Positions 36,282 through 44,070 of a stretch of DNA of 64,000 nt are shown in pieces. Source of the stretch: RHLJ01 sp965247355 (GTDB lineage Bacteria; Bacteroidota; Rhodothermia; Balneolales; Balneolaceae). The translations under genes and the position numbers were made by a program. Position 1 is the first letter of the stretch, and each line of letters opens with the position of its first letter. The notes below the pieces were generated by a model that was not told the origin of the DNA, did not search any database, and saw nothing but the letters and a program-made list of their open reading frames with translations. The stretch lies in assembly GCA_965247355.1 (NCBI GenBank), contig OZ252011.1, positions 2,976,001-3,040,000 on the forward strand, written 5' to 3'.

Positions 36282-36728
36282 TCAGTAATCCTTCCGGTAA
36301 TTATAAATCATGACCGCTCTCTTTGCGGCACTGGCAGAAAACAAAGCAATAAACAGAAAGTGAAAAACCGATGATATCTCTATCGTGAATGGAAGATTCG
36401 GCGCAAAGTTCTGCGTGAAATTGGTAATAAATATTTGAACAAGTGCAATCATCAAAGTAATGACGAGAATACTATACCCAACCTTAAGTCCTTTAGCCTC
36501 AATAATAAAATCACGTTCGTCTTTCTGAACTTTTTTCTTTCCCTCACTGATTTCAACAAAGATTTCGATAATTACAGCTATCCAGAAAACATTGAAGAAA
36601 ATTTTGACGGCTCGGGCAGAATAATCAGGGATGATATCAGGCCAGCCAAAGTTGATTAATAAGTAGAATACTAATACCGATGTAGATGTGGCCAAAGAGG
36701 TCCACGAAAGAATTTCTTGTTTAGACAT
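36282..36728 (-). CDS. Four-helix membrane protein paired with XRE regulator
   Basis: A 148-residue inner-membrane protein with four predicted helices (about 10-27, 40-60, 80-103 and 118-138) and a charged loop (EISEGKKKVQKDERDFIIEAKG) between helices 2 and 3. The KDERD loop is like that of DUF2178-type proteins. It is probably co-transcribed with the XRE gene and may modulate it, which is inference. Confidence 0.78.
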   Translation of the reverse strand: MSKQEILSWTSLATSTSVLVFYLLINFGWPDIIPDYSARAVKIFFNVFWIAVIIEIFVEISEGKKKVQKDERDFIIEAKGLKVGYSILVITLMIALVQIFITNFTQNFAPNLPFTIEISSVFHFLFIALFSASAAKRAVMIYNYRKDY

Positions 36729-36804
36729 AATGAGTTCCGTTTAGTTGAATGTCGGAAATTCTTTACGCGATGTAAAAAATATGTTACACTATATCTAAAA
36801 TATT

Positions 36805-38493
36805 TTACTTGTCTGTAAAAATCTCTATAAAATTCATTTCAGCCTCGGTCTCTCCAATCAATATAATATCGCTGTTTTCCGGTATAGGAAGTGTGGGATC
36901 TGGATTGATAATCTGTTCCCCTTCTTTTGTATAAGCAATAATGCTGCACCCGGTTTTGTGGCGGATATCTGATTCCAGGATAGTTTTACCAATTAAGCTT
37001 TTCGGGGTTTTAAGGCTGAATACATTTAAGCCTTCAGCAATCATAATAATATCGTTCTGTTCATAGATATTAAAGATGGCATTAGCCCCCATCGAAGCGT
37101 AAGACATTACAAAGTCGGCTCCGGCGCGGTGCAGTGTGCTTACATTTCTGGAAAGAGTTGATCGGGCAACGATATGAATATTCGGACGGAGATGTCGACA
37201 ATAAATGGTGAGATAAATATTAATGTCGTCTTCGCTGGTGCTAATTAATACGGTATGAGCATTCTCAATCCCGGCTTTTTTTAGGGTTTCAAGATCTGCG
37301 GCATCACCTTGTATAAAGTTCTTTGAAATAATCCGGGCAGGATTTTTGTCCACAATTTTGAACTTAATTCCCCGCTTTTTCAAGTGATAAGCTGCAGCTC
37401 GCCCAACCCTTCCCCCCCCAATAATAACTACTGGGTCATCGCTCATTCCATAAATACCGAACATCTCATCGTAATTTCGAAGCTGATCAATCGATCCGGC
37501 TAACATCAAAACACTGTGGCTTTCAATAACGGTGTCCGGGTGAGAGCCTTTAAAGGTACCGCGGTTCCAGATACCAACAACGTGTACTCCTATATCTTCC
37601 CGTAAACGAGACTCCCGGATTGTTTTTCCAACAAGAGGAGTGGCATAAGCAGTGGCTTCAGCAATAATCAGATTATTCAAACGACCGATGGTATGAACAC
37701 GGGCATCCTGTCCCAGGGTCCTTATAGAAAGCGCCCTACCAAGTAAATTTCCCATGTGCAGGACATGATCGCAGCCGGCAAGTTTTAGGATGTCGATGGA
37801 GTCATGTGAATTTGCAGTGGATACAATTTTTATGTCTTTATTAAACTCCCGGATGGTATGAGCCACATTGGTATTGAGCATATCGGTGCCGGTAGTAACT
37901 ACCATTGAGGCATTTTCGATACGAAGCTTCTGATAGGTTTCCGGGTCATCCACATCCCCAACCATTACCCGGTAGCCTTCGTCATACAATTCGAGGGCTG
38001 TTTTAATGTCCTGAATCAAAAGAACATACTCGTGGTGGTATTGGGACAGCTTTTCAATCAGTGCATTTGTAATAGGATCAAAAGACGTGATTACAATATG
38101 ACCGGATGTATTAGGCGGCAACTCCTTTGGGGCGCGGGCTCTGGATTGCGCTTCCATCCAGGGAGCATAAAAGAACTCAATAAAAGTGAAAGGAAGCATG
38201 ATCAGCAGTACTACCACTCCGGATCCTAAAACGACAATAGAAAACAAACGACCTAAATCTGAGGAGAATGTAATATCCCCAAAACCCAGGGTACTCATGG
38301 TCACGAGCGTCCAGTAAAAGCCGGTTACCCAGCTGTGCTTCTGCCCCTCATATTCCATAATCATATGGAAAAGAACTCCATAGACCGTAATCATCCCAAT
38401 TAAAATCAGAATGAAAGTAAACAGCTGCTTAATATTTTTTTTAGCCGTTCTGTTGGTAATGAAATAGCTGATTTGTGAGGTGAAAAACTTCAT
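36805..38493 (-). CDS. Potassium channel with two RCK/TrkA domains
   Basis: A 562-residue K+ channel-type protein. Two membrane helices (about 21-45 and 78-100) flank a pore with filter TLGFGD at 68-73. Two RCK modules follow: a degenerate TrkA-N (GHIVITSFDPITNALI), TrkA-C, then a second TrkA-N with GGGRVGRAAAYHL and a final TrkA-C (SLIGKTILESDI). The ATG at 38493 overlaps the upstream stop as ATGA and is preferred over the GTG two codons earlier. Ligand gating by nucleotides or Ca2+ is family knowledge. Confidence 0.9.
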   Translation of the reverse strand: MKFFTSQISYFITNRTAKKNIKQLFTFILILIGMITVYGVLFHMIMEYEGQKHSWVTGFYWTLVTMSTLGFGDITFSSDLGRLFSIVVLGSGVVVLLIMLPFTFIEFFYAPWMEAQSRARAPKELPPNTSGHIVITSFDPITNALIEKLSQYHHEYVLLIQDIKTALELYDEGYRVMVGDVDDPETYQKLRIENASMVVTTGTDMLNTNVAHTIREFNKDIKIVSTANSHDSIDILKLAGCDHVLHMGNLLGRALSIRTLGQDARVHTIGRLNNLIIAEATAYATPLVGKTIRESRLREDIGVHVVGIWNRGTFKGSHPDTVIESHSVLMLAGSIDQLRNYDEMFGIYGMSDDPVVIIGGGRVGRAAAYHLKKRGIKFKIVDKNPARIISKNFIQGDAADLETLKKAGIENAHTVLISTSEDDINIYLTIYCRHLRPNIHIVARSTLSRNVSTLHRAGADFVMSYASMGANAIFNIYEQNDIIMIAEGLNVFSLKTPKSLIGKTILESDIRHKTGCSIIAYTKEGEQIINPDPTLPIPENSDIILIGETEAEMNFIEIFTDK

Positions 38494-38726
38494 GGACACC
38501 TTTTTCTTCTGAATTCCATTTTAATTGGGTCGAGTACTTTTTCTATACCGTTTGTTTTAACTTCGTACATGGTGGAAAGATATTGACCCAAATCCCCATT
38601 CGGAAATCCTTCCCTGTTAAACCACTCCAGATAATGAACAGGAAGATCGGTTATAAAACGCCCTTCATATTTACCAAAGGGCATGCGAGCCTGTACCAGT
38701 TTTATAAGAAAAGTAGAATCGTACAT
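38490..38726 (-). CDS. DUF3820 small protein
   Basis: A 78-residue protein with the DUF3820 signature MPFGKYEGRFITDLPVHYLEWF. The fold resembles the quorum-sensing-like putative DUF3820 of exonuclease-linked proteins, function unknown. The ATG at 38726 is preferred over the TTG at 38747, which would add seven hydrophobic residues. It overlaps the K+ channel gene by 4 nt. Confidence 0.85.
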   Translation of the reverse strand: MYDSTFLIKLVQARMPFGKYEGRFITDLPVHYLEWFNREGFPNGDLGQYLSTMYEVKTNGIEKVLDPIKMEFRRKRCP

Positions 38727-38794
38727 TAAAATATTTATTGGGAACAAATATGAGCTTAATTACTTTCTTTTAAACAAATAGCCAAATAAAATAT

Positions 38795-39514
38795 ATGGAG
38801 AATAAACAATTCAAATCATTTCTAATTCTTGGAGCCACAATTGGTTTAGGTTTAATAGCCATGGGCTTTATTCTGGGAAATGCTGCGATAACATTTAAAG
38901 AATATGAGAGAACTGTAACAGTAAAGGGCCTCTCAGAAGAGGAGCACATGGCTAATGTTGTTATTTGGCCAATTCAATTTACTGTGGCGAGTAATGAGCT
39001 GGAAGGAATTTATGAAGAAATAGATGTAAGCTCAGAAAAAGTAATCATGTTTCTTCAAAATAATGGCATTCATGAGAGTGAGATTTCACTATCTACACCA
39101 AATGTTACGGATAAAAAAGCACAACAATACGGAACAACAGCAGGTGTTGAGTTCAGATTTGTTGCCACCCAAACTATAACAGTATATTCCGAAAATGTAG
39201 AAAAAGTCAGGGTAGTTATGGAGGAGCTCTCAGAACTAGGAAAAGAGGGAATAGCCATAACTGGAAATGATTATATGAGCAGAACAGAGTATTTATATAC
39301 TGGCCTTAACCAAATAAAGCCCAGAATGATCGAGACGGCAACAAAAGAGGCGAGAGCTGTGGCCGAAAAATTTGCAGAAGACTCGAACAGTGAACTTGGG
39401 AAAATAAAAACAGCGTATCAGGGACAATTCAGTATTTCTCCAAGAGACCAGAATAATCCGCATATTAAGAAAATCAGAGTGGTATCTACTGTAGTATACT
39501 ATCTCTCAGATTAA
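38795..39514 (+). CDS. SIMPL-domain (DUF541) protein
   Basis: A 239-residue protein with an N-terminal membrane anchor (about 7-32) and a periplasmic SIMPL domain. Recognisable parts are RTVTVKGLSEEEHMANVVIWPIQF (in two strands), ISLSTPNVTDKKAQ and EARAVAEKFAEDSNSELG. The family forms oligomers in the periplasm or membrane; molecular role uncertain. It is divergent from the DUF3820/K+ channel pair and 17 nt upstream of the AtuA-like gene. Confidence 0.87.
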   Translation: MENKQFKSFLILGATIGLGLIAMGFILGNAAITFKEYERTVTVKGLSEEEHMANVVIWPIQFTVASNELEGIYEEIDVSSEKVIMFLQNNGIHESEISLSTPNVTDKKAQQYGTTAGVEFRFVATQTITVYSENVEKVRVVMEELSELGKEGIAITGNDYMSRTEYLYTGLNQIKPRMIETATKEARAVAEKFAEDSNSELGKIKTAYQGQFSISPRDQNNPHIKKIRVVSTVVYYLSD

Positions 39515-39531
39515 TAACTTTTGATAAAAAA

Positions 39532-39879
39532 ATGCCTGTAGTAAAATTATTAAAAATAGCCCACGGACGTAGCGGCGATAAAGGAAATGGAAGCAATGTG
39601 GGAATCATTGCTCGCCATCCTGATATTTATCCGTTTCTTAAAGAGAAGCTCACTTCTGATGCGGTTAAGGATCATATGAAAGACGTTTGTAAAGGAAAGG
39701 TAGAGCGATTCGAACTCCCAAATATTGGAGCACTGAACTTTATCCTTCATGAAAGTCTTGGAGGAGGTGGAACGGTTTCCCTAAAGCTGGATGCTCAGGG
39801 AAAAACTCATTCCTCACAAGTGCTGCGAATGGATATCGACGTACCGGAAGAACTACTGGAACTCGCCGAAGAGAATTAA
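39532..39879 (+). CDS. AtuA-related C-terminal-domain protein
   Basis: A 115-residue protein matching the small domain found at the C-terminus of acyclic-terpene-utilisation AtuA proteins. The conserved part is LLKIAHGRSGDKGNGSNVGI, followed by LNFILHESLGGGGTVSLKLD. Here it stands alone without the large domain, as in many Bacteroidota. Function unknown. It converges with the DUF4287 gene with a 4-nt overlap. Confidence 0.85.
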   Translation: MPVVKLLKIAHGRSGDKGNGSNVGIIARHPDIYPFLKEKLTSDAVKDHMKDVCKGKVERFELPNIGALNFILHESLGGGGTVSLKLDAQGKTHSSQVLRMDIDVPEELLELAEEN

Positions 39880-40409
39880 CCCGCTTGCTCGTACGCTAGT
39901 TTCAACCAAGCGATTAGCTTATCATCAACCTGAGAAAGTTCTGCAAGTTGAACCCGGTTCGTGCACATGCTCCCAAATGGTCCGGAGTTTTCGAGTCGAT
40001 CGGTTAGTTCGATACCATCAAGTTTAAGCCCCAGATCAATTCTGGTTTTGGTTGCGGGTTTAATAAGCGCAAATTGACGTTTTCTTCGGAGGCTTACAGC
40101 AGCTTTTTTTGGCGCTACTTCCACATCTGAACCAAACTCATGGACGATTTCAAGAATCTTATCATAAATGGGTTTCAGGTGTTCTTTTCCTTTTGAATAC
40201 TGAGCATCGACTAAATCATCTGCATCGAACGAAGCAGCATCGGACTCCCTTGCTTTCAAAGCAACAAAGTTTGCAAAACCGTGCGTAAACCCATGATCGT
40301 CTTTAAGAAACTTCATGATTTGCCCATGCTTCTCGAAGTTTTCTTTTCTTACAATGCTGATCCACTGCTCCAGAGATTCGCCGGTTTTTTCCAGTAGTCC
40401 TTGTTCCAT
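39876..40409 (-). CDS. DUF4287/DUF5655 protein
   Basis: A 177-residue protein. Residues 1-65 match DUF4287 (GESLEQWISIVRKENFEKHGQI and a helical GFTHGFANFVAL). Residues about 75-177 match DUF5655 (KPIYDKILEIVHEFGSDVEVAPKK). The DUF5655 portion is of the kind also seen in nuclease-linked proteins, but no enzyme motif is visible. Single cytoplasmic protein of unknown function. Confidence 0.85.
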   Translation of the reverse strand: MEQGLLEKTGESLEQWISIVRKENFEKHGQIMKFLKDDHGFTHGFANFVALKARESDAASFDADDLVDAQYSKGKEHLKPIYDKILEIVHEFGSDVEVAPKKAAVSLRRKRQFALIKPATKTRIDLGLKLDGIELTDRLENSGPFGSMCTNRVQLAELSQVDDKLIAWLKLAYEQAG

Positions 40410-40483
40410 GTGTATTTTTTTGAATTAGAATTTCTGATAAACTAGGAGATGCGGATAAATAAGTATTGTAAAAAAGTTACCCG

Positions 40484-41314
40484 CTATGCGACAGGAAAGA
40501 AATTTACCTCGCCATGCCCCTGTTGTTCAGTTAAAAAAGACTTTGGGTTATATCCCGAAAACTTGCGGAATTCACGAATGAAATGAGCCTGGTCATAGAA
40601 ACCGCATTCACCACTGATTTGAGGCCAGGAAATTTCTTCCTCTTGCTGAACCTTTGGGATGATGCAGTTGAAACGCAGTATCCGCTGAAAATACTTTGGA
40701 GTAACCCCAACGGATTTCTTAAATAAATCGATAAAATGCTTTTTTGAAAAACCTGATTCCTTAATAATCTGCATCATGGAAGTATCCATAAACTCCGGAT
40801 CGCACTTGATGCGATCAATGGCTTTAAAAATACTTTCATCGGGGAGATAATCTGTATCAAACCGGTCGGATAGATATTGTTCTGCTAATTCATACTTTTC
40901 AGCAGGAGTTTCTACACGATATAGTTTTTCTCGTAGTTCCAGAATTTCTTCACCAAAAACCTGCTCAGCAGGAACAACGGAATTACTTACCTCATCCAAT
41001 GCTTTATGTAGATAAGGAATTGCCCCTCCGGGCTTAAATTTAATAACAAACATTTCGGAATCAGGTAGTGCAGAAATGCTGATATAGTTTTTTTGGAGAC
41101 CCGAAAGCCAGCACTTGGCGAAATGCCTGTTTGGCTCAAGTGTTTCATTATCGTAGGTATACCGTGGAAGATTGTCCAGTTCGAAAATCAGATATACATG
41201 CCCATCAGGAACAACGCGCTCGACAGAGTGCTCAGGCATATACCCCTTGAAATAAATAAAGCAATCCACAAATTTAGAGAGTTCGTCAGAAGGGCGGGGC
41301 ATTTCAAAAATCAT
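40484..41314 (-). CDS. AraC-family transcriptional regulator
   Basis: A 276-residue regulator. The N-terminal cupin-like DUF6597 domain (about 1-135) opens FEMPRPSDELSKFVDCFIYFKGY. The C-terminal AraC double helix-turn-helix (about 170-265) carries IIKESGFSKKHFIDLFKKSVGVTP and CGFYDQAHFIREFRKFSGYNPK, the second being the best-conserved AraC signature. Effector and targets unknown. It lies 10 nt downstream of the DUF2911 gene and may control it. Confidence 0.92.
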   Translation of the reverse strand: MIFEMPRPSDELSKFVDCFIYFKGYMPEHSVERVVPDGHVYLIFELDNLPRYTYDNETLEPNRHFAKCWLSGLQKNYISISALPDSEMFVIKFKPGGAIPYLHKALDEVSNSVVPAEQVFGEEILELREKLYRVETPAEKYELAEQYLSDRFDTDYLPDESIFKAIDRIKCDPEFMDTSMMQIIKESGFSKKHFIDLFKKSVGVTPKYFQRILRFNCIIPKVQQEEEISWPQISGECGFYDQAHFIREFRKFSGYNPKSFLTEQQGHGEVNFFPVA

Positions 41315-41323
41315 AGCTGAAGC

Positions 41324-41899
41324 TTAGCCGTTTTCATAGAACCTGATTGGGATTTCAACCTTCACCATATCCCAGGACATGCTCATAGTAGTAAGAGAAA
41401 AATTTACATCAGAGAACTCAATAGAGAAAGCTTCTACAGGGGTGTCCAGATTTATTACAGGAACATCGAAGCGTAGATAATCCCGATCTTCCGAATAGGT
41501 AAATGCACCCCACTGTCCAAGATCATTGTTCAGGATGATTGTCCAGGTTTCTTCATTAGGAATAGAGAAAAGCGCATAAGTTCCTGCCTCAACCACTTCT
41601 TCACCCATCAGTACAGGCTCGGTTATAGTTATTTCAGTTGCTTCGTTTGCCCCAGTTCGCCAAACCTCACCATAAGGTTCAAAATCTCCGAAGATATCCC
41701 GCCCGTTTCGATAAGGTTGTCCATATACCACTTTAATATAAATACCCACATGTTTGATAGATGATATGGCGATAGGACTTTTACGGTTGCCGACCGGTGC
41801 ATTCTGAGGTCCGGATCGTTCTTGCTGACAGCTAATTCCTGTGAGAAAAATACAAGCAAGAAGGAGAGGATTACAAAATAATTTGCGAATAGAAGTCAT
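41324..41899 (-). CDS. DUF2911 lipoprotein
   Basis: A 191-residue lipoprotein with signal and lipobox (LTGISCQQ, Cys24). The mature part is the DUF2911 fold, with ISSIKHVGIYIKVVYGQPYRNGRDIFG and YGEVWRTGANEATEI in the conserved core. The family is common in Bacteroidota and located in the periplasm or outer membrane. No enzymatic motif known. Probably co-transcribed with the AraC gene just downstream. Confidence 0.88.
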   Translation of the reverse strand: MTSIRKLFCNPLLLACIFLTGISCQQERSGPQNAPVGNRKSPIAISSIKHVGIYIKVVYGQPYRNGRDIFGDFEPYGEVWRTGANEATEITITEPVLMGEEVVEAGTYALFSIPNEETWTIILNNDLGQWGAFTYSEDRDYLRFDVPVINLDTPVEAFSIEFSDVNFSLTTMSMSWDMVKVEIPIRFYENG

Positions 41900-41964
41900 A
41901 TATCGGTATCGGTAAATTTATTCGGGCATAATATAAATGGCTCAGATCAATATCGGTAATAGAA

Positions 41965-42624
41965 TTAGATATAAGCGGGCAAATATTTATAGATCGCCCA
42001 GAAATGAGAAAATGCCCCGCCCAGAACAAATAAATGCCAGAGTTCATGAAACGCAAAATGAGGAGGAAAAGGGTTTGGTCTTTCAATTGCGTAAATAACA
42101 GCACCTACCGAGTAAAACAATCCCCCGATCACTATCCAATAAGAAAACATTTTTGGAAGGAGCTCCCACATTTGTGGAAAGATGATTACAGCAACCCATC
42201 CCATAAGGAGATATAATGCAGTTGAAAACCAACGCGGTGCGTTAAGCCAGAATATTTTCTTAAAAATTCCTGCCAAAGCAAATAACCAGATTCCCAGCAA
42301 CATGCCTAATCGCCACCCCCCATCTAATACGATTACACACATTGGCGTATAGCTTCCAGCAATCACAAGATAAATCATGATATGGTCAAAGAGCCGGAAT
42401 AACTCCTCGGTCTTGAACGTAACATTGATGCTATGATAGACGGCACTGGAGAAAAACATCAGGAATACGGTAACTCCATAAATGATAAAGGAAACTTTAT
42501 AACTGAGAGGGCTTTCTGTAGCATCAACCAAAAGCAAGACTGTCCAAACGATCGAAATGATCGCCCCTGCTAAGTGGGAATAGGCATTAAATGGCTCACG
42601 GACAGGGAAAAAGTATTTACTCAA
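41965..42624 (-). CDS. Hemolysin III-family (HlyIII/YqfA) membrane protein
   Basis: A 219-residue protein with seven membrane helices of the PAQR/HlyIII superfamily. Conserved metal-site residues appear in AYSHLAGAI, SSAVYHSINV and FGFHELWHLFVLGGAFSHF-like C-terminus (here HFAFHELWHLFVL). Some family members act in lipid homeostasis rather than haemolysis. The start is a TTG; no in-frame ATG is nearby upstream. Confidence 0.9.
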   Translation of the reverse strand: MSKYFFPVREPFNAYSHLAGAIISIVWTVLLLVDATESPLSYKVSFIIYGVTVFLMFFSSAVYHSINVTFKTEELFRLFDHIMIYLVIAGSYTPMCVIVLDGGWRLGMLLGIWLFALAGIFKKIFWLNAPRWFSTALYLLMGWVAVIIFPQMWELLPKMFSYWIVIGGLFYSVGAVIYAIERPNPFPPHFAFHELWHLFVLGGAFSHFWAIYKYLPAYI

Positions 42625-42650
42625 GACATATTGATTTCTGAGCAGTAAAA

Positions 42651-43916
42651 TTAACTAAAACTGATCTTCCAATACAGGAAAAGAAGAGCGAATCCGGTAA
42701 TAAAAATCATTCCAAACCAGCACAGGTATTTCAACCATATTGGTGGTTTCTGATCTTCGGGAAAGTGCTTCGAATAAATTAGTTTATAGTTAATGAATGC
42801 AAATACCGGCGCGGTTAGAAAAGAAATAGTAGTAGCCAAATCTACCATAAATATAAACCGACTTCCCGCTAAGTAAAGCACACCTAGCGACAGCAAAGAA
42901 ATCATAAAAAAAAGCCCTTTATAGCCTTTATAAATTGGCGCTTTAGACTCGTCTTCTAAATTCAGATTAAATAAATGTGCACAGGCACGGGGATAGCCGT
43001 CTGTTACCGTTAATGTAGTACTGAACATAGCTGTGAATGCACAAATGATGATAATCCAATAGGTCCAGTCACCTAACGTTGAAGTGTACATACTCACCAA
43101 TTGATTAGCGAAGGCAGAGCCGCTGGATGCAAAATCAATATTAGCGCCAAACATCACCAGTGCTCCCAACGAAAGAAAAGCCAAAGCCATTACCCCAGCT
43201 CCAATATATCCGATATTGAAATCAGTTAAGCTTTCTTTCAGAGAAGGTGTATGCTTGGTTTGTTTGATACGCTCCAGAATCCAAAGAGAATGCCAGGCAG
43301 ATGCATCGATAAGAATCGGCATCCATCCCATTAAGGCAATGAGAAAAAAGATGCCATTCTCATTCCAAACGCTGGGCGCTTCAGGGCGAGCCATGCCTGA
43401 AGTACTGGTGGCCGCTACAATCAAGGCAATAACTGTTGATATTGATAGAACTACAATGATGATTTTTATAGCACCATCTAAAGCAGAATACTGACCCCGA
43501 CTCAGAATCAGAAAACAAATAGCGAGTATAATAGCGCTCCAAAGTAATGGAGATAATTCAATGCCCGTAAGCTCTGCTGCAAGGCTTGCAGTTACAATGG
43601 TAACAGCGGCCTGAACAATACACATGGTAATCACTGTAAATCCGCCGAAGGTCCAAATTGCCCACTTTCCCAGTTTTTGGTACCCACGAATTAAGCTTTC
43701 TTTGGTTGCAATAGTATAGCGCGGACCGAATTCCAGAAAAGGATATTTGGAAAGATTGGCTAAAACCACGGCCCAAATTAAAGTGAAGCCAAACTCTGCA
43801 CCGGCCCTTGTGGACTGAACTAAATGGGAAACCCCAATTGCGGCGGCGGCTAAAATTAGTCCGGGGCCAAGCGCGTATCTCAAGGTTGATTTAGCAGAAC
43901 TCTTTTGATCACTCAT
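42651..43916 (-). CDS. Nramp-related divalent-metal transporter homologue, non-canonical motifs
   Basis: A 421-residue protein with about eleven membrane helices of the Nramp/SLC11 fold. It opens RYALGPGLILAAAAIGVSH, the TM1 equivalent, but the DPGN motif that binds Mn/Fe is replaced by AIGVSH. The TM6 MPH motif is replaced by LIDASAWHS (about 203-211). So this is an Nramp-family member that should not handle Mn2+ like the canonical proteins; Mg2+ (NrMT-like) or another substrate is possible, which is inference. Single gene. Confidence 0.83.
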   Translation of the reverse strand: MSDQKSSAKSTLRYALGPGLILAAAAIGVSHLVQSTRAGAEFGFTLIWAVVLANLSKYPFLEFGPRYTIATKESLIRGYQKLGKWAIWTFGGFTVITMCIVQAAVTIVTASLAAELTGIELSPLLWSAIILAICFLILSRGQYSALDGAIKIIIVVLSISTVIALIVAATSTSGMARPEAPSVWNENGIFFLIALMGWMPILIDASAWHSLWILERIKQTKHTPSLKESLTDFNIGYIGAGVMALAFLSLGALVMFGANIDFASSGSAFANQLVSMYTSTLGDWTYWIIIICAFTAMFSTTLTVTDGYPRACAHLFNLNLEDESKAPIYKGYKGLFFMISLLSLGVLYLAGSRFIFMVDLATTISFLTAPVFAFINYKLIYSKHFPEDQKPPIWLKYLCWFGMIFITGFALLFLYWKISFS

Positions 43917-44070
43917 CAGGCATACTCACGGTTAGGTTGTCGAAGAGTACAAATTTTTTTGTTAAGTAAGAAAATCAACGATTGAAAGTTCAGTGAAACC
44001 TTTTTCAGCATTTTTCAATTTGGAAGAGTACCATATAAGCTTAATATCAGGGATCTATAAAACTAACACT

